Source of the DNA: Symbiodinium natans | Taxonomy: Eukaryota > Sar > Dinophyceae > Suessiales > Symbiodiniaceae | DNA length: 21,930 nucleotides | Direction of reading: 5' to 3' | Assembly: GCA_905221605.1 (NCBI GenBank) | Contig: CAJNDS010002806.1 | Coordinates: forward strand, 250,001 to 271,930 | Part shown: piece after piece, positions 9,479-18,362 of the stretch | Numbering within the stretch: position 1 is the first letter of the stretch | How the letters are laid out: each line of letters starts with the position of its first letter | Made by a program: the position numbers and the translations under genes | Notes under the pieces: model-generated | Database searches by the model: none | What the model saw: the letters and a program-made list of their open reading frames with translations, nothing else | Told to the model about the DNA's origin: nothing

Positions 9479-9893
9479 GAGAAGCTCATTGGAGAGTTCA
9501 CACAGCCAGCCTTCAGGTACAAGCTGCGGGATGCTCTGGATGGCTCCGAGGGTGATATCATGAAGCAGGCGCTTCCGGCTCTCCAAGATTTTAGTTCAGT
9601 ATAGTTCAATGACTGCTGGGAAGAAATTACCTTCTAGAGCCTCTCCGGGGATCATCTCTCTGTGTGCTTGTTATGTGGTGGACGATGATGGCTGGCAGCA
9701 GGCTCATGCGCGTCGAGACGTGTGCATGGCCGTGGAGATCCCGCTGCTCGCACAGTACGGGTACGACGCTTCAGAGGAGGGAATCCACCAGCACAGACGC
9801 TTGTTCAAACTGGCCAGGTTCAAGAATTTGTTGTGGGCTGGTAACTTTAACGCTGCGCGACCCGCCTCGGCCCGGCCCAGCGCATCCGCGTGA
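9479..9893 (+). CDS. Candidate C10 (C12orf57-like) domain protein, two exons
   Basis: The first exon starts at 9479 after a pyrimidine-rich acceptor and encodes EFTQPAFRYKLRDALDG followed by DIMKQALPAL, ending somewhere in 9580-9601. The second lies in another frame, entered after about 9683, and encodes AVEIPLLAQYGYDASEEGI, then a basic stretch (RRLFKLARFKN) and an Ala/Ser/Pro/Arg tail to a TGA at 9891-9893. The order and spacing resemble the C10 family: a Phe-x-x-Pro helix, conserved Ala and Asp-hydrophobic-x-Lys positions, a Leu-Pro, then Tyr-Gly-Phe/Tyr with an acidic loop and Glu-Gly. C10 proteins are small (about 125 residues) and poorly characterised. The match is from memory, by eye. 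The exact donor and acceptor are not settled; no clean GT donor follows LPAL, so a non-canonical donor or a broken gene is possible. The usual C-terminal LPP region was not seen. Confidence 0.33.
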
Positions 9894-9934
9894 GCATGGT
9901 GATTCCGCAGCGCCCAAGTCGCTGGACCCCAAGC

Positions 9935-10080
9935 AATAAGGGTTGGATTTAGGGTTTAGGGTTCCGGGTTTATGGTTTGGGGTTTAGGGTTGAGGGTTAG
10001 TTTAGCATTGAGGGCTTAGGGCTCAAGGTTCACGCTTTGGGGTTTAGGGTTTTTTTGGGTTTAGGGTTCAAGAGACGGTT
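9935..10080 (+). repeat. Degenerate telomere-like TTTAGGG repeats
   Basis: At least six GGTTTAGGG-like words (for example GGATTTAGGGTTTAGGG near 9945, GGGGTTTAGGGTT near 9979 and 10040, and GGGTTTAGGGTT near 10057) are interspersed with diverged copies. This matches the TTTAGGG telomere type of plants, many algae and dinoflagellates. The degeneracy and internal position point to interstitial telomere-derived sequence rather than a live chromosome end. Confidence 0.75.
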
Positions 10081-10117
10081 CGGCTTGGATTGATCGTAGG
10101 GTTGAGCCAGGCCCCTC

Positions 10118-10545
10118 AGGGGGGGGTAGGGGGGGTGGGGGGCGGGTGGGGGGGTTTTGGTTGATTTAGGGGTTGAGTGCTTCGGGGCTAAGGTTTAAGG
10201 TTTAACGGTTTTTAGGTAGTTTGTTCAAGCTTCGACTCTTCGGCTCGTGGTAAAATATTGGCTTTTGGTGGCGGGCCGGGGGAAAAGGGAAGTGGGGGGG
10301 GTCGGGGGGTTGGTGGGGGGGGGCGGTGGGGGGGCTTGGGGGGGGGGGTGGTGGTGGGGGGGGGGTGGGGGGGGGGTGGGGGGGGGGGGGGAGGGGGGGG
10401 TGGGGGGGGGGGCGTGTGGGGGGAGGGGGGGGGGGGGGGGGGGTCTGGGGGGTGGGGGGTGGGGGTTTTGGGGGTGTGTGGGGGGTGGGGTTAAGGGGGG
10501 TAGGGGTGTGCTCGGAGGGGCTTCAACCCCGGTTTCCTTGGGGGG
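10118..10545 (+). repeat. Extreme G-tract low-complexity block
   Basis: Two dense G-runs (10118-10153 and about 10262-10545) consist of G-homopolymers interrupted mainly by single T, and sometimes C or A, residues. They have a very high capacity for G-quadruplexes. All + frames read as Gly/Trp/Val strings and are not genes. Homopolymer length here is probably inaccurate in any assembly. Confidence 0.85.
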
Positions 10546-11284
10546 GTACCCATTTGAGGCAAAAAAAAGGGGTCCGAAAAATGGTTTGATAACCTATACA
10601 CCTCTGACCCGAGGGTTTGGCGGATCATTTTTTGTCAGGCAGCCTTTTGTGCCTTTACCTCCTTAGTCATGCAGTCAGCATCTTCTGAATCTTTTGACAG
10701 AGCGACCATCCTTCGCAGCATGCTCTGCTTACTTCGACAATGTCCATCTTCCATGAAATGGCACAGAGTGGGGAGTGAGGGTTCCAGGTCTGCTGGACGA
10801 AATGAGGAGCAATCGGTGTCTAAGGTGCGGCCATGGCTTCGCTGTTGAAGGACTGCCCCGATCTTGTGGCAAAGAACAACGAACTGGCGCGCTTGGTGCC
10901 TTGGCGACCAAAATCATCTGCCGGAGTGCTGTTGCCAGCCTCATAGTAGATTTATGTCTGCTCTACTGCATGAAGGTGAACCCGACCATGGATGTTGACG
11001 AGGATACACACATTACAGGTGATTAGGAACGCGATTCGCAACATGATGTGCATGCGACTTCTGGTAAAATCAACAGCAAAGATGTCCATCACAAGTTGGC
11101 CATCTGGAGAGAACGTCAACTTGCAAACGAATTAGTTTACGCAACTGTTTGGATGGTCCGCGAAGCGCTTAGACTTTGCTAGTCCTGGTGCCCCTCAAGG
11201 AGACTCGATCTCAGAACTCGACCATTCGATATTCATTGTTCGTATGTGCTCCTGTGCTCCTTTCTCCTTGTCGGGCCGTGGCAG
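10546..11284. other. Stretch without a supported gene
   Basis: About 740 bases return to moderate GC. Short frames exist on both strands; none was recognised. The segment ending at 11284 (TCCTTTCTCCTTGTCGGG then GTGGCAG) could be the 3' end of an intron preceding the exon at 11285. Confidence 0.4.
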
Positions 11285-11462
11285 CAATGTCTTTAAGTCC
11301 ACTTTCAATGTGTACAGCCTGCACGCACAAGCAGTGCCGTTTGATATCTTCAGCGCCTTCGCGCGGCCGGCACCGGCAGTTGACAAGCCTGAATATGGGA
11401 CCGAAAACCTGTTTCTTCCCTCTGTTTCGACACAAACTTCACAGATGACAAATAATATCTGA
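11285..11462 (+). CDS. Candidate terminal exon, function unknown
   Basis: After a pyrimidine-rich stretch and GTGGCAG, a frame opens at 11286 (one base carried over at 11285) and runs 58 codons to a TGA. The peptide is protein-like: NVFKSTFNVYSLHAQAV, then PFDIFSAFARPAPAVDKPEY, then a Thr/Ser/Asn-rich end. No family is recognised. The upstream exons were not identified. It lies immediately before the sharp drop in GC at about 11465. Both antisense frames over the same bases look less natural. Confidence 0.28.
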
Positions 11463-11984
11463 AAATGCGCTATGGCTAAAAATTCAGTTCAGGGTGGATC
11501 TGGTTTTGGAATACTACTGGTCCATGTATATTTGGGCTGGAGTATTAGGCTTAAATTCACCAGTAGCGTTTCGATTCTGACTCCTAGTTTGAATATGTTT
11601 GATCTTCCATTTTTATCATATGTATATATTTATATATATGGATAGCCAATCATTCTGGAGATTGTAATGATCCAGCGATTTTGAGATGGTTCCATGCTGC
11701 ATAAAAGTCTTCCCGACCATTGATGGGGTCTTGGAGCATCTGGATGTCGATTCCCTTCACGATCCGAACTTCGAGAGCCTGAAAGGATCGAAGGTCGGGG
11801 TGGAAAATTATTCTGAATAATCATTTCTAATCCTCTAGAAATATACGTTATTATTAATAATGGAGAATGATAATCATTCATATCGATCTAGAATATATCA
11901 ATAAGATTTTCAAATTGAATTATGGAAAAATATGAGTTTTTTTACTTCGAATATTTCTATCTTCGTTTGGTAAAGATACTCTGC
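11463..11984. other. AT-rich segment, no gene seen
   Basis: Base composition falls abruptly after 11465. The segment has ATATAT-type runs near 11620-11640 and a slightly more GC-rich island at 11690-11800. No coding frame or RNA gene was recognised. Confidence 0.5.
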
Positions 11985-12236
11985 GGTTGTGCACTCTGGG
12001 GATATTCAGGGGTTGGGTACTCTGGGGACACTTTTCTAGGAGATTCTGGGGTTGGACATTGTAGAGAGGTTCTGGGGGTATTTGGGTTGGGCACTCTAGG
12101 GAGATTTGGGGTTGAGGGATTTCGGGGTTGGGCATTCTAGGGAGAATCTGGTCTTGGGCATTCTGGGGATATTCTGGGGACACTTTGGGATATTCTAGAG
12201 TCGGGCACTCTAGGGACATTTTGGGGTTGAGGAGTA
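11985..12236 (+). repeat. Degenerate G/T-rich tandem repeat
   Basis: Words such as GGGTTGGGCACTCTGGGG, GGGCACTCTAGGGAGA, GGGCATTCTAGGGAGA and TCTGGGGATATTCTGGGG recur every 15-25 bases, giving a diverged tandem repeat. The TCTAGGG core resembles the TTCTAGGGG part of the 35-bp satellite further right, but common origin is not shown. Confidence 0.65.
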
Positions 12237-12905
12237 GATTGGGCGAGGAGAAGAGCTGAATTTAAAAATCTAATGACCCCTTACCGAGGATGGGGGATTA
12301 CTCATCTTCCCAAAAAAATGAAAATATTATATTCTGCAAATATAGTATATGGGATTACTTGAGATTCTTATCGTGTATGCTTCAATATATTATCGCATAT
12401 TTCTTATATTTTATTCTTCGGGGAAAATAAATAATATATAACTTTCTTTTTTGCGAAGAGAAATGAATAAAAGATATCAAGTTTTTCTTTTTTCGAAATC
12501 TAGAATAAATGAGCAATAAATTAAAATCTTTTTTTGAATAATCTGAGATAAATGAATAGGTATTTCAAATCTTTCTTCTTTGTTAATTAAATCTGAAATG
12601 GATAAAGATCTCTTGTTCTTTGATATCTTAGGTATTCTCAAATTTCATCATATATTATTCGAATATCTATTAAAAAAATCTCTAAATTCATAATGGATTT
12701 TACGATCACGATCTCTATATATTGAGATATAATCTATTTATTTAGCAAAAATGGATGAAGGTCTCTCGATAAATTAATTTAATAAAAATGGATGAAGGCC
12801 TCTCGATATATTTATAATATTTTTTCTATTTTATTTATTTTTGATAATGATCGAATATTATAAAATTGAAATGATATATTTGGATTGAAATCATTTCTAA
12901 TTATA
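12237..12905. other. Strongly AT-rich segment, no gene seen
   Basis: About 670 bases dominated by A and T, with repeated GATCT, GATAT and AATAAA words and no coding frame of note. It contains one 37-bp tandem duplication (12747-12810). An organellar or AT-rich intergenic origin is possible; I recognise no organellar gene. Confidence 0.55.
12747..12810. repeat. 37-bp tandem duplication in AT-rich DNA
   Basis: AAAAATGGATGAAGG followed by (T/C)CTCTCGAT occurs at 12747 and again at 12784, 37 bases apart, with one difference over the first 24 bases and divergence after that. Confidence 0.8.
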
Positions 12906-13020
12906 TCCCCATAAAAGGCTACGGGCTCGACCCCTATTTTCGCTCTGCGGCCGCCCCGTCGGATGCCCCGCCTCCTCTTCCGGTCCATTTGGCTGCTTGT
13001 GAGGGCCTTGTAGGGGGATC

Positions 13021-13107
13021 CTGAAAATTCCGGGAATTTTAACACTTTTTGTCTAAAAATCCTGGGAATTTTGGGAATCACCCGGAGCTGAAAATTCCCG
13101 GAATTTT
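13021..13107. repeat. Clustered AATTCC(C)GGAATTTT palindromes
   Basis: GAAAATTCCGGGAATTTT at about 13022, AATCCTGGGAATTTTGGG at about 13058 and GAAAATTCCCGGAATTTTAG at about 13089 are imperfect palindromes centred on CCGG or CCSGG, spaced about 30-37 bases apart. Confidence 0.7.
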
Positions 13108-13304
13108 AGGAATTGTCCGGATTGAGGTTTGGGCTTGCCGGGTTGGATTTAAGGTTCCAGCGCAACAGTGATGACGTGGGTGCCCCTTCACCTTCAAGGA
13201 AATCTTCAAGGAAATCTCTTGGTCCAGGGTAGTTCCGATGACGGTCGCCGCCCGCCAGCTGTTCAAGGGGGTTCGGCCTCACGATCACATATCAGCAACA
13301 GCTC

Positions 13305-13350
13305 TCGAAAAATCCTAGGAATTTAAATTCCGGGAATTTTCGGGATCCCC
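13305..13350. repeat. Second cluster of the same palindromic motif
   Basis: AAATCCTAGGAATTTAAATT runs into CCGGGAATTTTCGGGATCC, repeating the motif of 13021-13107 about 280 bases away and ending in CCCCCGGG. Confidence 0.65.
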
Positions 13351-13354
13351 CGGG

Positions 13355-13400
13355 TTCAGGGTTTTACGCTTTACGGTGTAGGGTTTTGGGGTTTAATAGA
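13355..13400 (+). repeat. Second telomere-like patch
   Basis: GGGTTCAGGGTTTTACGCTT followed by GTGTAGGGTTTTGGGGTTTA resembles the degenerate telomere-like repeats at 9935-10080. As there, it lies immediately upstream of a long G-rich block. Confidence 0.5.
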
Positions 13401-13435
13401 AATTGTATAGGGTTTGTGTCCGGAGTTTTGTCGTG

Positions 13436-13560
13436 TTTTGGGGGGGTTTTGTTTTTTGCTTTTGCTGTAATGGTTTGGGTTCTGTCGGGTGTGGTGGGGG
13501 GTGGGTGGTTTTGGGGTGCTGAGGGGTTGGGGCTGAAAGGCTGGGGTTTTGGGGGGTTTT
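13436..13560 (+). repeat. G/T-rich low-complexity lead-in
   Basis: Runs such as GGGGGGGTTTTGTTTTTTG and GGTGGGGGGTGGGTGGTTTTG precede the 14-bp minisatellite. All three + frames are nearly stop-free because of composition, not coding. Confidence 0.6.
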
Positions 13561-13564
13561 CCCG

Positions 13565-14042
13565 AATGGCCGTGGTGGTGGTCCGTGGTCCCGTGGTGTT
13601 CGTCGTGGTGGTCCCACAGCGTGGGGGTGGTCCCGTGGGGGTGGTGCTCCTTTGGTAGTGGTGGTCTGTCGCTGTCGTGGTGGTGGCGGTGTCCGTGGTG
13701 GTGGTGGTGGTGGTGGTCCCGTCTGGTGGTCCCGTGGTGGTGGTCCCATGGTGGTGGCCGGGTGGTGGTGGTCCGTGGCGGTGGTCCGCGGTGGTGGTCT
13801 CGTGGTGGTGGTCTCGTGGTGGTGGTTCCTTGGTGGTGGTCTTGTGGCGGTTGTCTCGTGGTGGTGGTCCCGTGGTGGTGGTCTCGTGGTGGTGGTCCGT
13901 GGTGGTTGGTCCGTGGAGGTGGTCCGTGGCGGGGGTCCGTGCGGGTGGTTGTGTTGGTGGTCGTGGTGGTGGTCTCGTGGTGGTGGTCTTGTGGTGGGGG
14001 TCTCGTGGTGATGGTCTTGTGGTGGTGGTCTCGTGGTGGGGA
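13565..14042 (+). repeat. GGTGGT minisatellite, 14-bp unit
   Basis: The clearest part (about 13796-13905) is built from 14-bp units of the form TCTCGTGGTGGTGG with TCCC, TTCC and TCTT variants. Flanking parts use 9-15-bp variants such as GTCCGTGGTGGTG. The + frames encode Val/Val/Trp or Gly strings and the minus frame Thr/His/Pro strings; none is a credible gene. Strong G-richness on + suggests G-quadruplex potential. Confidence 0.85.
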
Positions 14043-14045
14043 TCT

Positions 14046-15209
14046 ATGGAATCTTGTTTTTTAGAAGGGAGTCTAAAGGACCATCGAAATCCAATATGTT
14101 GATGCCATCGCAATATTCTTGGATTTATAAGAATGATTTATGAATTTTCTTTTCATTCGAATTCTTTGTAGGATGTCCCTCGCACAGGATTATGGATCGA
14201 ATCTATTTCTTGAATACGATGGATATTATTGGAGGAGATTGAAATCATATTTCGTCTCATCAGAATTTGATTTTAATTGGAGGTTCGTCTCATTTTTGAT
14301 TCTTTCTATTTAGGAATATTCGATTGTTTTTTTTTTTTTCTGTCTTTATGGGATGACTTGTAATTGGAGGTGATGATGGGTCTTTAAGCATATCGAGGCA
14401 TCTTGGAGAATTCGAAATTCATCTTGCTCTCGTGGATTTGTTTAGGCGCACATAACGCTTGGATGATGAATTTCATTTATAAAATAAATTTTGGTTTGGG
14501 GTCCCACGTGGTCGGGTTTAGGATTTAGGACTTAAGGAAATTCTAAATCTAAGCGCCCGACCACGCCGGACCGCATAGCCAATTTTTTCCAGATTCGAAT
14601 TTGGACACTTTGTCCCTTCAGGCAGCCAGGTCCTAAATCTTAAACGACAATCCCTAAATCTTGCCTTCGCACTTCATCATTCGTTCGAGTTCTTATTGAC
14701 GCCCGCGCGTCAGGCTCTCAGAATTCTATAAAGGGATCCCGAAATTAAATGGATCTTTTATTTGTTCGTATTTCTTCAAAGCTTTGGCGTACGTCTTCTT
14801 CCATTCAATAGGCGAATATATCGTCGATGGAATCGACGGGTCCCCTCTAGTTTCTTTATAAATCTATAAATCTTTCTCTTCATCGGCTTTATTTAGGATC
14901 AGATTTGGATTGAATTTAGGATTGATTATGAAATATATATCTCATTGGATATCTTTCTTCGAGATGGATATGATTCTTCTTTTAAATTATCTCTTTTGAT
15001 ACAATGCTGTATATAAGATATGACTTTTAATTTTTCATCATTCGGGAATATAAATCTCTGATATCGATGATTTGTGAATCTTGATTTATTTATTAATCTT
15101 TCATTTTTCTGGGATATCTGGATAATGATCAATTTTTAAGCACGATGGATCGAAGAAAAAGTGACCGCCAAGAGGAAATTTGGAGAAAGATATAGGATGA
15201 TTCGAAATA
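14046..15209. other. AT-rich segment between minisatellite and satellite array
   Basis: About 1.16 kb, mostly AT-rich, with no convincing gene. A 68-codon minus-strand frame (14926-15132) is Ile/Lys/Asn/Ser-rich as expected from composition alone. A GC-richer island at 14490-14660 contains the inverted repeat at 14508-14564 and several CTAAATCTTA / GATTTAGGA words in both orientations. Confidence 0.5.
14508..14564. repeat. Inverted repeat / potential hairpin
   Basis: GTGGTCGGG (14508-14516) pairs perfectly with CCCGACCAC (14556-14564). The adjoining TTTAGGATTTAG and CTAAATCTAAGCG extend the stem imperfectly to about 20 base pairs, leaving a loop of roughly 12-15 bases. No T-run follows, and in a eukaryote a bacterial-type terminator is not expected. 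Confidence 0.7.
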
Positions 15210-16080
15210 GGGGGTTTGTCATGGTGTTGTCCGTTTCTGGGGGTTTTGGTCTGTTATGGTGTTGTCCATTTCTAGGGGTTTTGATTTGTCACGATATTGG
15301 GGTTTTGTCCATCATGGTAATGCCCCCTTCTAGGGATTGTGGTCTGTCATGGTATTGTCCATTTCCAGGGATTTTGATTTGTCTTTGTCATGGTGGTGTC
15401 CGCTTCAAGGGATTTGGGTCTGTCACGGTATTGTCTGTTTTCAGGGATATTGGTTTGTCATGGTATTGTCCATTTCTAGGGGTTTTGGTCTGTCATGGTG
15501 ATGATTGATCCCAGGAATTTTGGTCTGTCATGGTGTTGTCCGTTTCTAGGGGTTTTGATCTATCAATTTTGATTTGTCATGGTGTTGTCCGTTTTAAGGG
15601 ATATTGGTTTGTCATGGCGTTGTCCGCTTCTAGGGGTTTTGGCCTATCATGGTGTTGTCCGCTTCTAGGGCTTTTGGTCTGTCATGGTGATGTCCATTTC
15701 CAGGGATTTTCGTCTGTCATGGTGTTGTCCATTTCTAGGGGCTTTGGTCTGTCATGATAATATCCGTTTCCAGGGGATTTGGTCTGTCATGGTGTTGACC
15801 TCTTCTGTCACGGTATTATCCATTTCTAGGGGTCTTGGTTTAGCTCGATATTGTCCATTTCTAGGGGTTTTGAATTGTCACAGTATTTTCCGTTTCTAGG
15901 GGTTTTGGTCTGTCATGGTAATGTCCGCTTCTAGGGATTTTGGTCTGTCACGGTATTGTCCGTATCTAGGGATTTTGGTTTGTCACGGAATTATCCATTT
16001 CTGGGGAATTTGATCTATCATGGTGATGTCCGCTTCCAAATATTTTGGATTATGATGATATTGTCCGCTTCTAGGAATTT

Positions 16081-16251
16081 TGGTCTGTCACGGTGTTGTC
16101 CACTTGCAGGGTTTTGGTCTGTCATGGTCTCGTCCATTTCTAGGGGTTTTGGTCTATCATGGAAATGTCCGTTTCTAGGGAATTTGGTCTGTCATGGTGT
16201 TGTCCGCTTCCAGGGGTTTTGGTCTGTCATGATGATGTCCATTTCTAGGGG
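16081..16251 (+). repeat. Higher-order block A1 (direct copy of 17297-17467)
   Basis: About 171 bases covering five units match 17297-17467 with about nine differences. They share an unusual short unit (CCACTTGCAGGG) followed by a GTCTCGTCC variant. The offset is 1216 bases. Confidence 0.85.
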
Positions 16252-16580
16252 TTTGGACTATCATGATATTGGGGATTTCTATGGATTTTGAATGGTCATG
16301 GTGTTGTCCACTTCTAGGGGTCTTGGTCTGTCATGGTGTTGTCCGTTTCTAGGGATTTTGGTTTGTCACGGTATTGTCCGCTTCTAGGGATTTTGGTCTG
16401 TCATGGTATTGTCCATTGCTACGATTTTTAGTCTATCATGATATTGTCCATATCTAGGTGTTTTGATCTGTCACGGTATTGTCCGTTTCCAGGGATTTTG
16501 GTTTAGTCATGGAATTGTAGGCTTCTAGAGGTTTTGGTCTGTCACGGTGTTGTCCGCTTCCAGGAATTTTGGTCTGTCGT

Positions 16581-16780
16581 GGTGTTGTCCGTTTCCAGGG
16601 GTTTTGGTCTGTCACGGTGTTGTCCGCTTCTAGGGAATTTGATCTGTGACGGTATTGTCCGCTTCTAGGAATTTTGGTCTGTGGTGTTGCCCGCTTCTAG
16701 GGTTTTGGTCTGTCACGATATTGTCCGCTTCTAGGGGTTTTGGTCTGTTATGGTGTGCCCGCTTCCAGGGGTTTTGGTCT
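16581..16780 (+). repeat. Higher-order block B (inverted copy of 18363-18562)
   Basis: These 200 bases are identical, base for base by my reading, to the reverse complement of 18363-18562. They include three irregular features: a GATCTGTGACGG variant, a short unit reading GTCTGTGGTGTTGCCCGC, and a GTTATGGTGTGCCCGC unit lacking bases. Confidence 0.93.
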
Positions 16781-17296
16781 ATTATGGTAATGTCCATTTC
16801 TAGGTTTTTTGGTCTGTCACGGTGCTGTCCGTTTCTGGCAATTTTGGTCTGTCATGGTGTTGTCCGTTTCCAGGGGTTTTGGTCTGTCTCGTTGGTGTCC
16901 GTTTCTAGGGAATTTGATCTCTGATGGTATTATCCATTTCTAGAATTTTGAATTGTGGTGTTGCCCATTTCTAGGGTTTTGGTCTGCTTCCAGGGATTGT
17001 GGTCTGTCATGGTAATGTCCGCTTCTAGGGGGTTGGATCTGTGATGGTATTGTCCGCTTCCAGGGTCTTGGTCTGTCATGGTATTGTCCGCTTCTAGGGA
17101 TTTTGGTCTGTAATTGTGTTGTTCGTTGCTCGGGGTTTGGGTCCGTCACGGAGTTGTCCGTTTCTAGTGGTGTTGCCTGCATCTACGGGTTTTGGTCTGT
17201 CACGGTGTTGTCCGTTTCCGGAAATTTGGTCTGTCACGGTATTGTCCCCTTCCAGGGATTTTGGTCTGTCACGGTATTGTCCATTTCTAGGGGTTT

Positions 17297-17467
17297 TGGT
17301 CTGTCACGGTGTTGTCCACTTGCAGGGTTTTGGTCTGTCACGGTCTCGTCCATTTCTAGGGGTTTTGGTCTGTCATGGAGATGTCCGTTTCTAGAGGTTT
17401 TGGTCTGTCACGGTGTTGTCCGCTTCCAGGGGTTTTGGTCTGTCATGATGATGTCCGATTCTAGGGG
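17297..17467 (+). repeat. Higher-order block A2 (direct copy of 16081-16251)
   Basis: See the block at 16081. Differences include CpG-retaining forms here (CACGG) where the other copy has CATGG. Confidence 0.85.
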
Positions 17468-18362
17468 TTTTGGTCTGTCATGGTGTTGTCTGCTTCTAGG
17501 AGTTTTGGTCTGTCATGGTGTTGTCCGTTTCCAAGTAGTTTGGTCTGTCATGGTGTTGTCCGTTTCCAGGGGTTTTGGTCTGTCACGGTTCTAGGAATTT
17601 TGGTCTGTCAGTTTTGGTCTGTCACGGTGTTGTCCGTTTTCAGGGGTATTGGTTTGTCATGGTGTTGTCCGTTTCTAGGGATTTTGGTCTGTCACGGTGT
17701 TGTCCGCTTCCAGGGGTTTTGGTCTGTCATGGTATTGTCCGTTTCTAGGGGTTTTGGTCTGTCATGGGGTTGTCCGTTTCAAATGATTTTGATTTGTCAT
17801 GGCATTGTCCGTTTCTAGGATTTTTCGTCTGTCATGGAGATGTCCACTTCTAGAGATTTTGATCTATCATAGTAAACCCTAGAAATGGACAAATTCATGA
17901 CAAACCAAATACCCATAGAAGCGGACAACACCGTGACAGACCAAACCCCCTGGAAGCGGACAAGACCCTGACAGACCAAAAACCCCTAGAAGCGGACAAC
18001 ACCGTGACAGACCAAAACCACTGCAAGTGGAAAACACCGTGACAGGCCAAAACCCCTGGAAGCGGACATCACCGTGACAGATCAAAACCCCTAGAAGTGG
18101 ACAACACCGTGACAGACCAAACCCTCTGGAAGCGGACAACGCCGTGACAGACCAAAACCACTGGAACCGGACAACACCGTGACAAAATCCCTGGAAACGG
18201 ACAACAAGCGGACAGCACCGTGACAGACCAAAACCCCTAAATGGACAACACCGAGACAGACCAAAACCCCTAGAAGCGGACAACACCGTGACAGACCAAA
18301 ATACCTGGAAGCGGACAACACCGTGACAGACCGAAACCCCTAGAAGCGGACAACACCGTGAC

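Larger units (their letters stand above)
12906..13354. other. GC-richer island with palindromic motifs
   Basis: A roughly 450-base island of higher GC sits between AT-rich segments. It is bounded by clusters of AATTCCCGG-type palindromes (13021-13107 and 13305-13350). The sequence between them has only short frames; no product is recognised. The boundary motifs might be remnants of a mobile element, but no paired termini or target duplication were found. Confidence 0.4.
15210..17873 (+). repeat. 35-bp satellite array, forward arm (about 75 units)
   Basis: A tandem array with a 35-base period; a typical unit is 17401-17435. Invariant-looking blocks in order are GGTCTGTCA(C/T)GG, TGTTGTCC, (G/A)(C/T)TTC(T/C)AGG and a GGTTTT linker. 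Units vary by substitutions and occasional 1-5-base deletions. CATGG and CCATTTC forms are frequent, especially at 15.2-16.3 kb. Because 35 is not a multiple of three, each frame rotates through the unit; long open frames result, closed when TTCTAGG places TAG in frame (TTCCAGG gives Gln instead). There are no spacers, so this is not a CRISPR. I treat it as non-coding satellite DNA. Confidence 0.93.

Noticed and set aside
9935-10080. Active chromosome end
   Set aside because: The TTTAGGG-like copies are degenerate, few, and flanked on both sides by kilobases of other sequence.
10247-10666. Glycine-rich open frames
   Set aside because: Translations of G-homopolymer runs; homopolymer lengths are unreliable and no non-repetitive protein sequence supports them.
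1-11470. Dinoflagellate spliced-leader relic or tRNA/rRNA genes
   Set aside because: I looked for the leader core (TTGGCTCAAG) and for tRNA T-arm patterns while reading and saw none that held up; no rRNA-like sequence was recognised. A covariance-model search was not possible.
13364-14113. 249-residue Thr/His/Pro-rich minus-strand protein and Val/Trp/Gly-rich + strand proteins
   Set aside because: All are translations of the GGTGGT minisatellite; every frame is open because of composition.
14926-15132. 68-residue Ile/Lys/Asn-rich minus-strand frame
   Set aside because: Composition is what AT-rich DNA gives by chance, and no family or flanking exon supports it.
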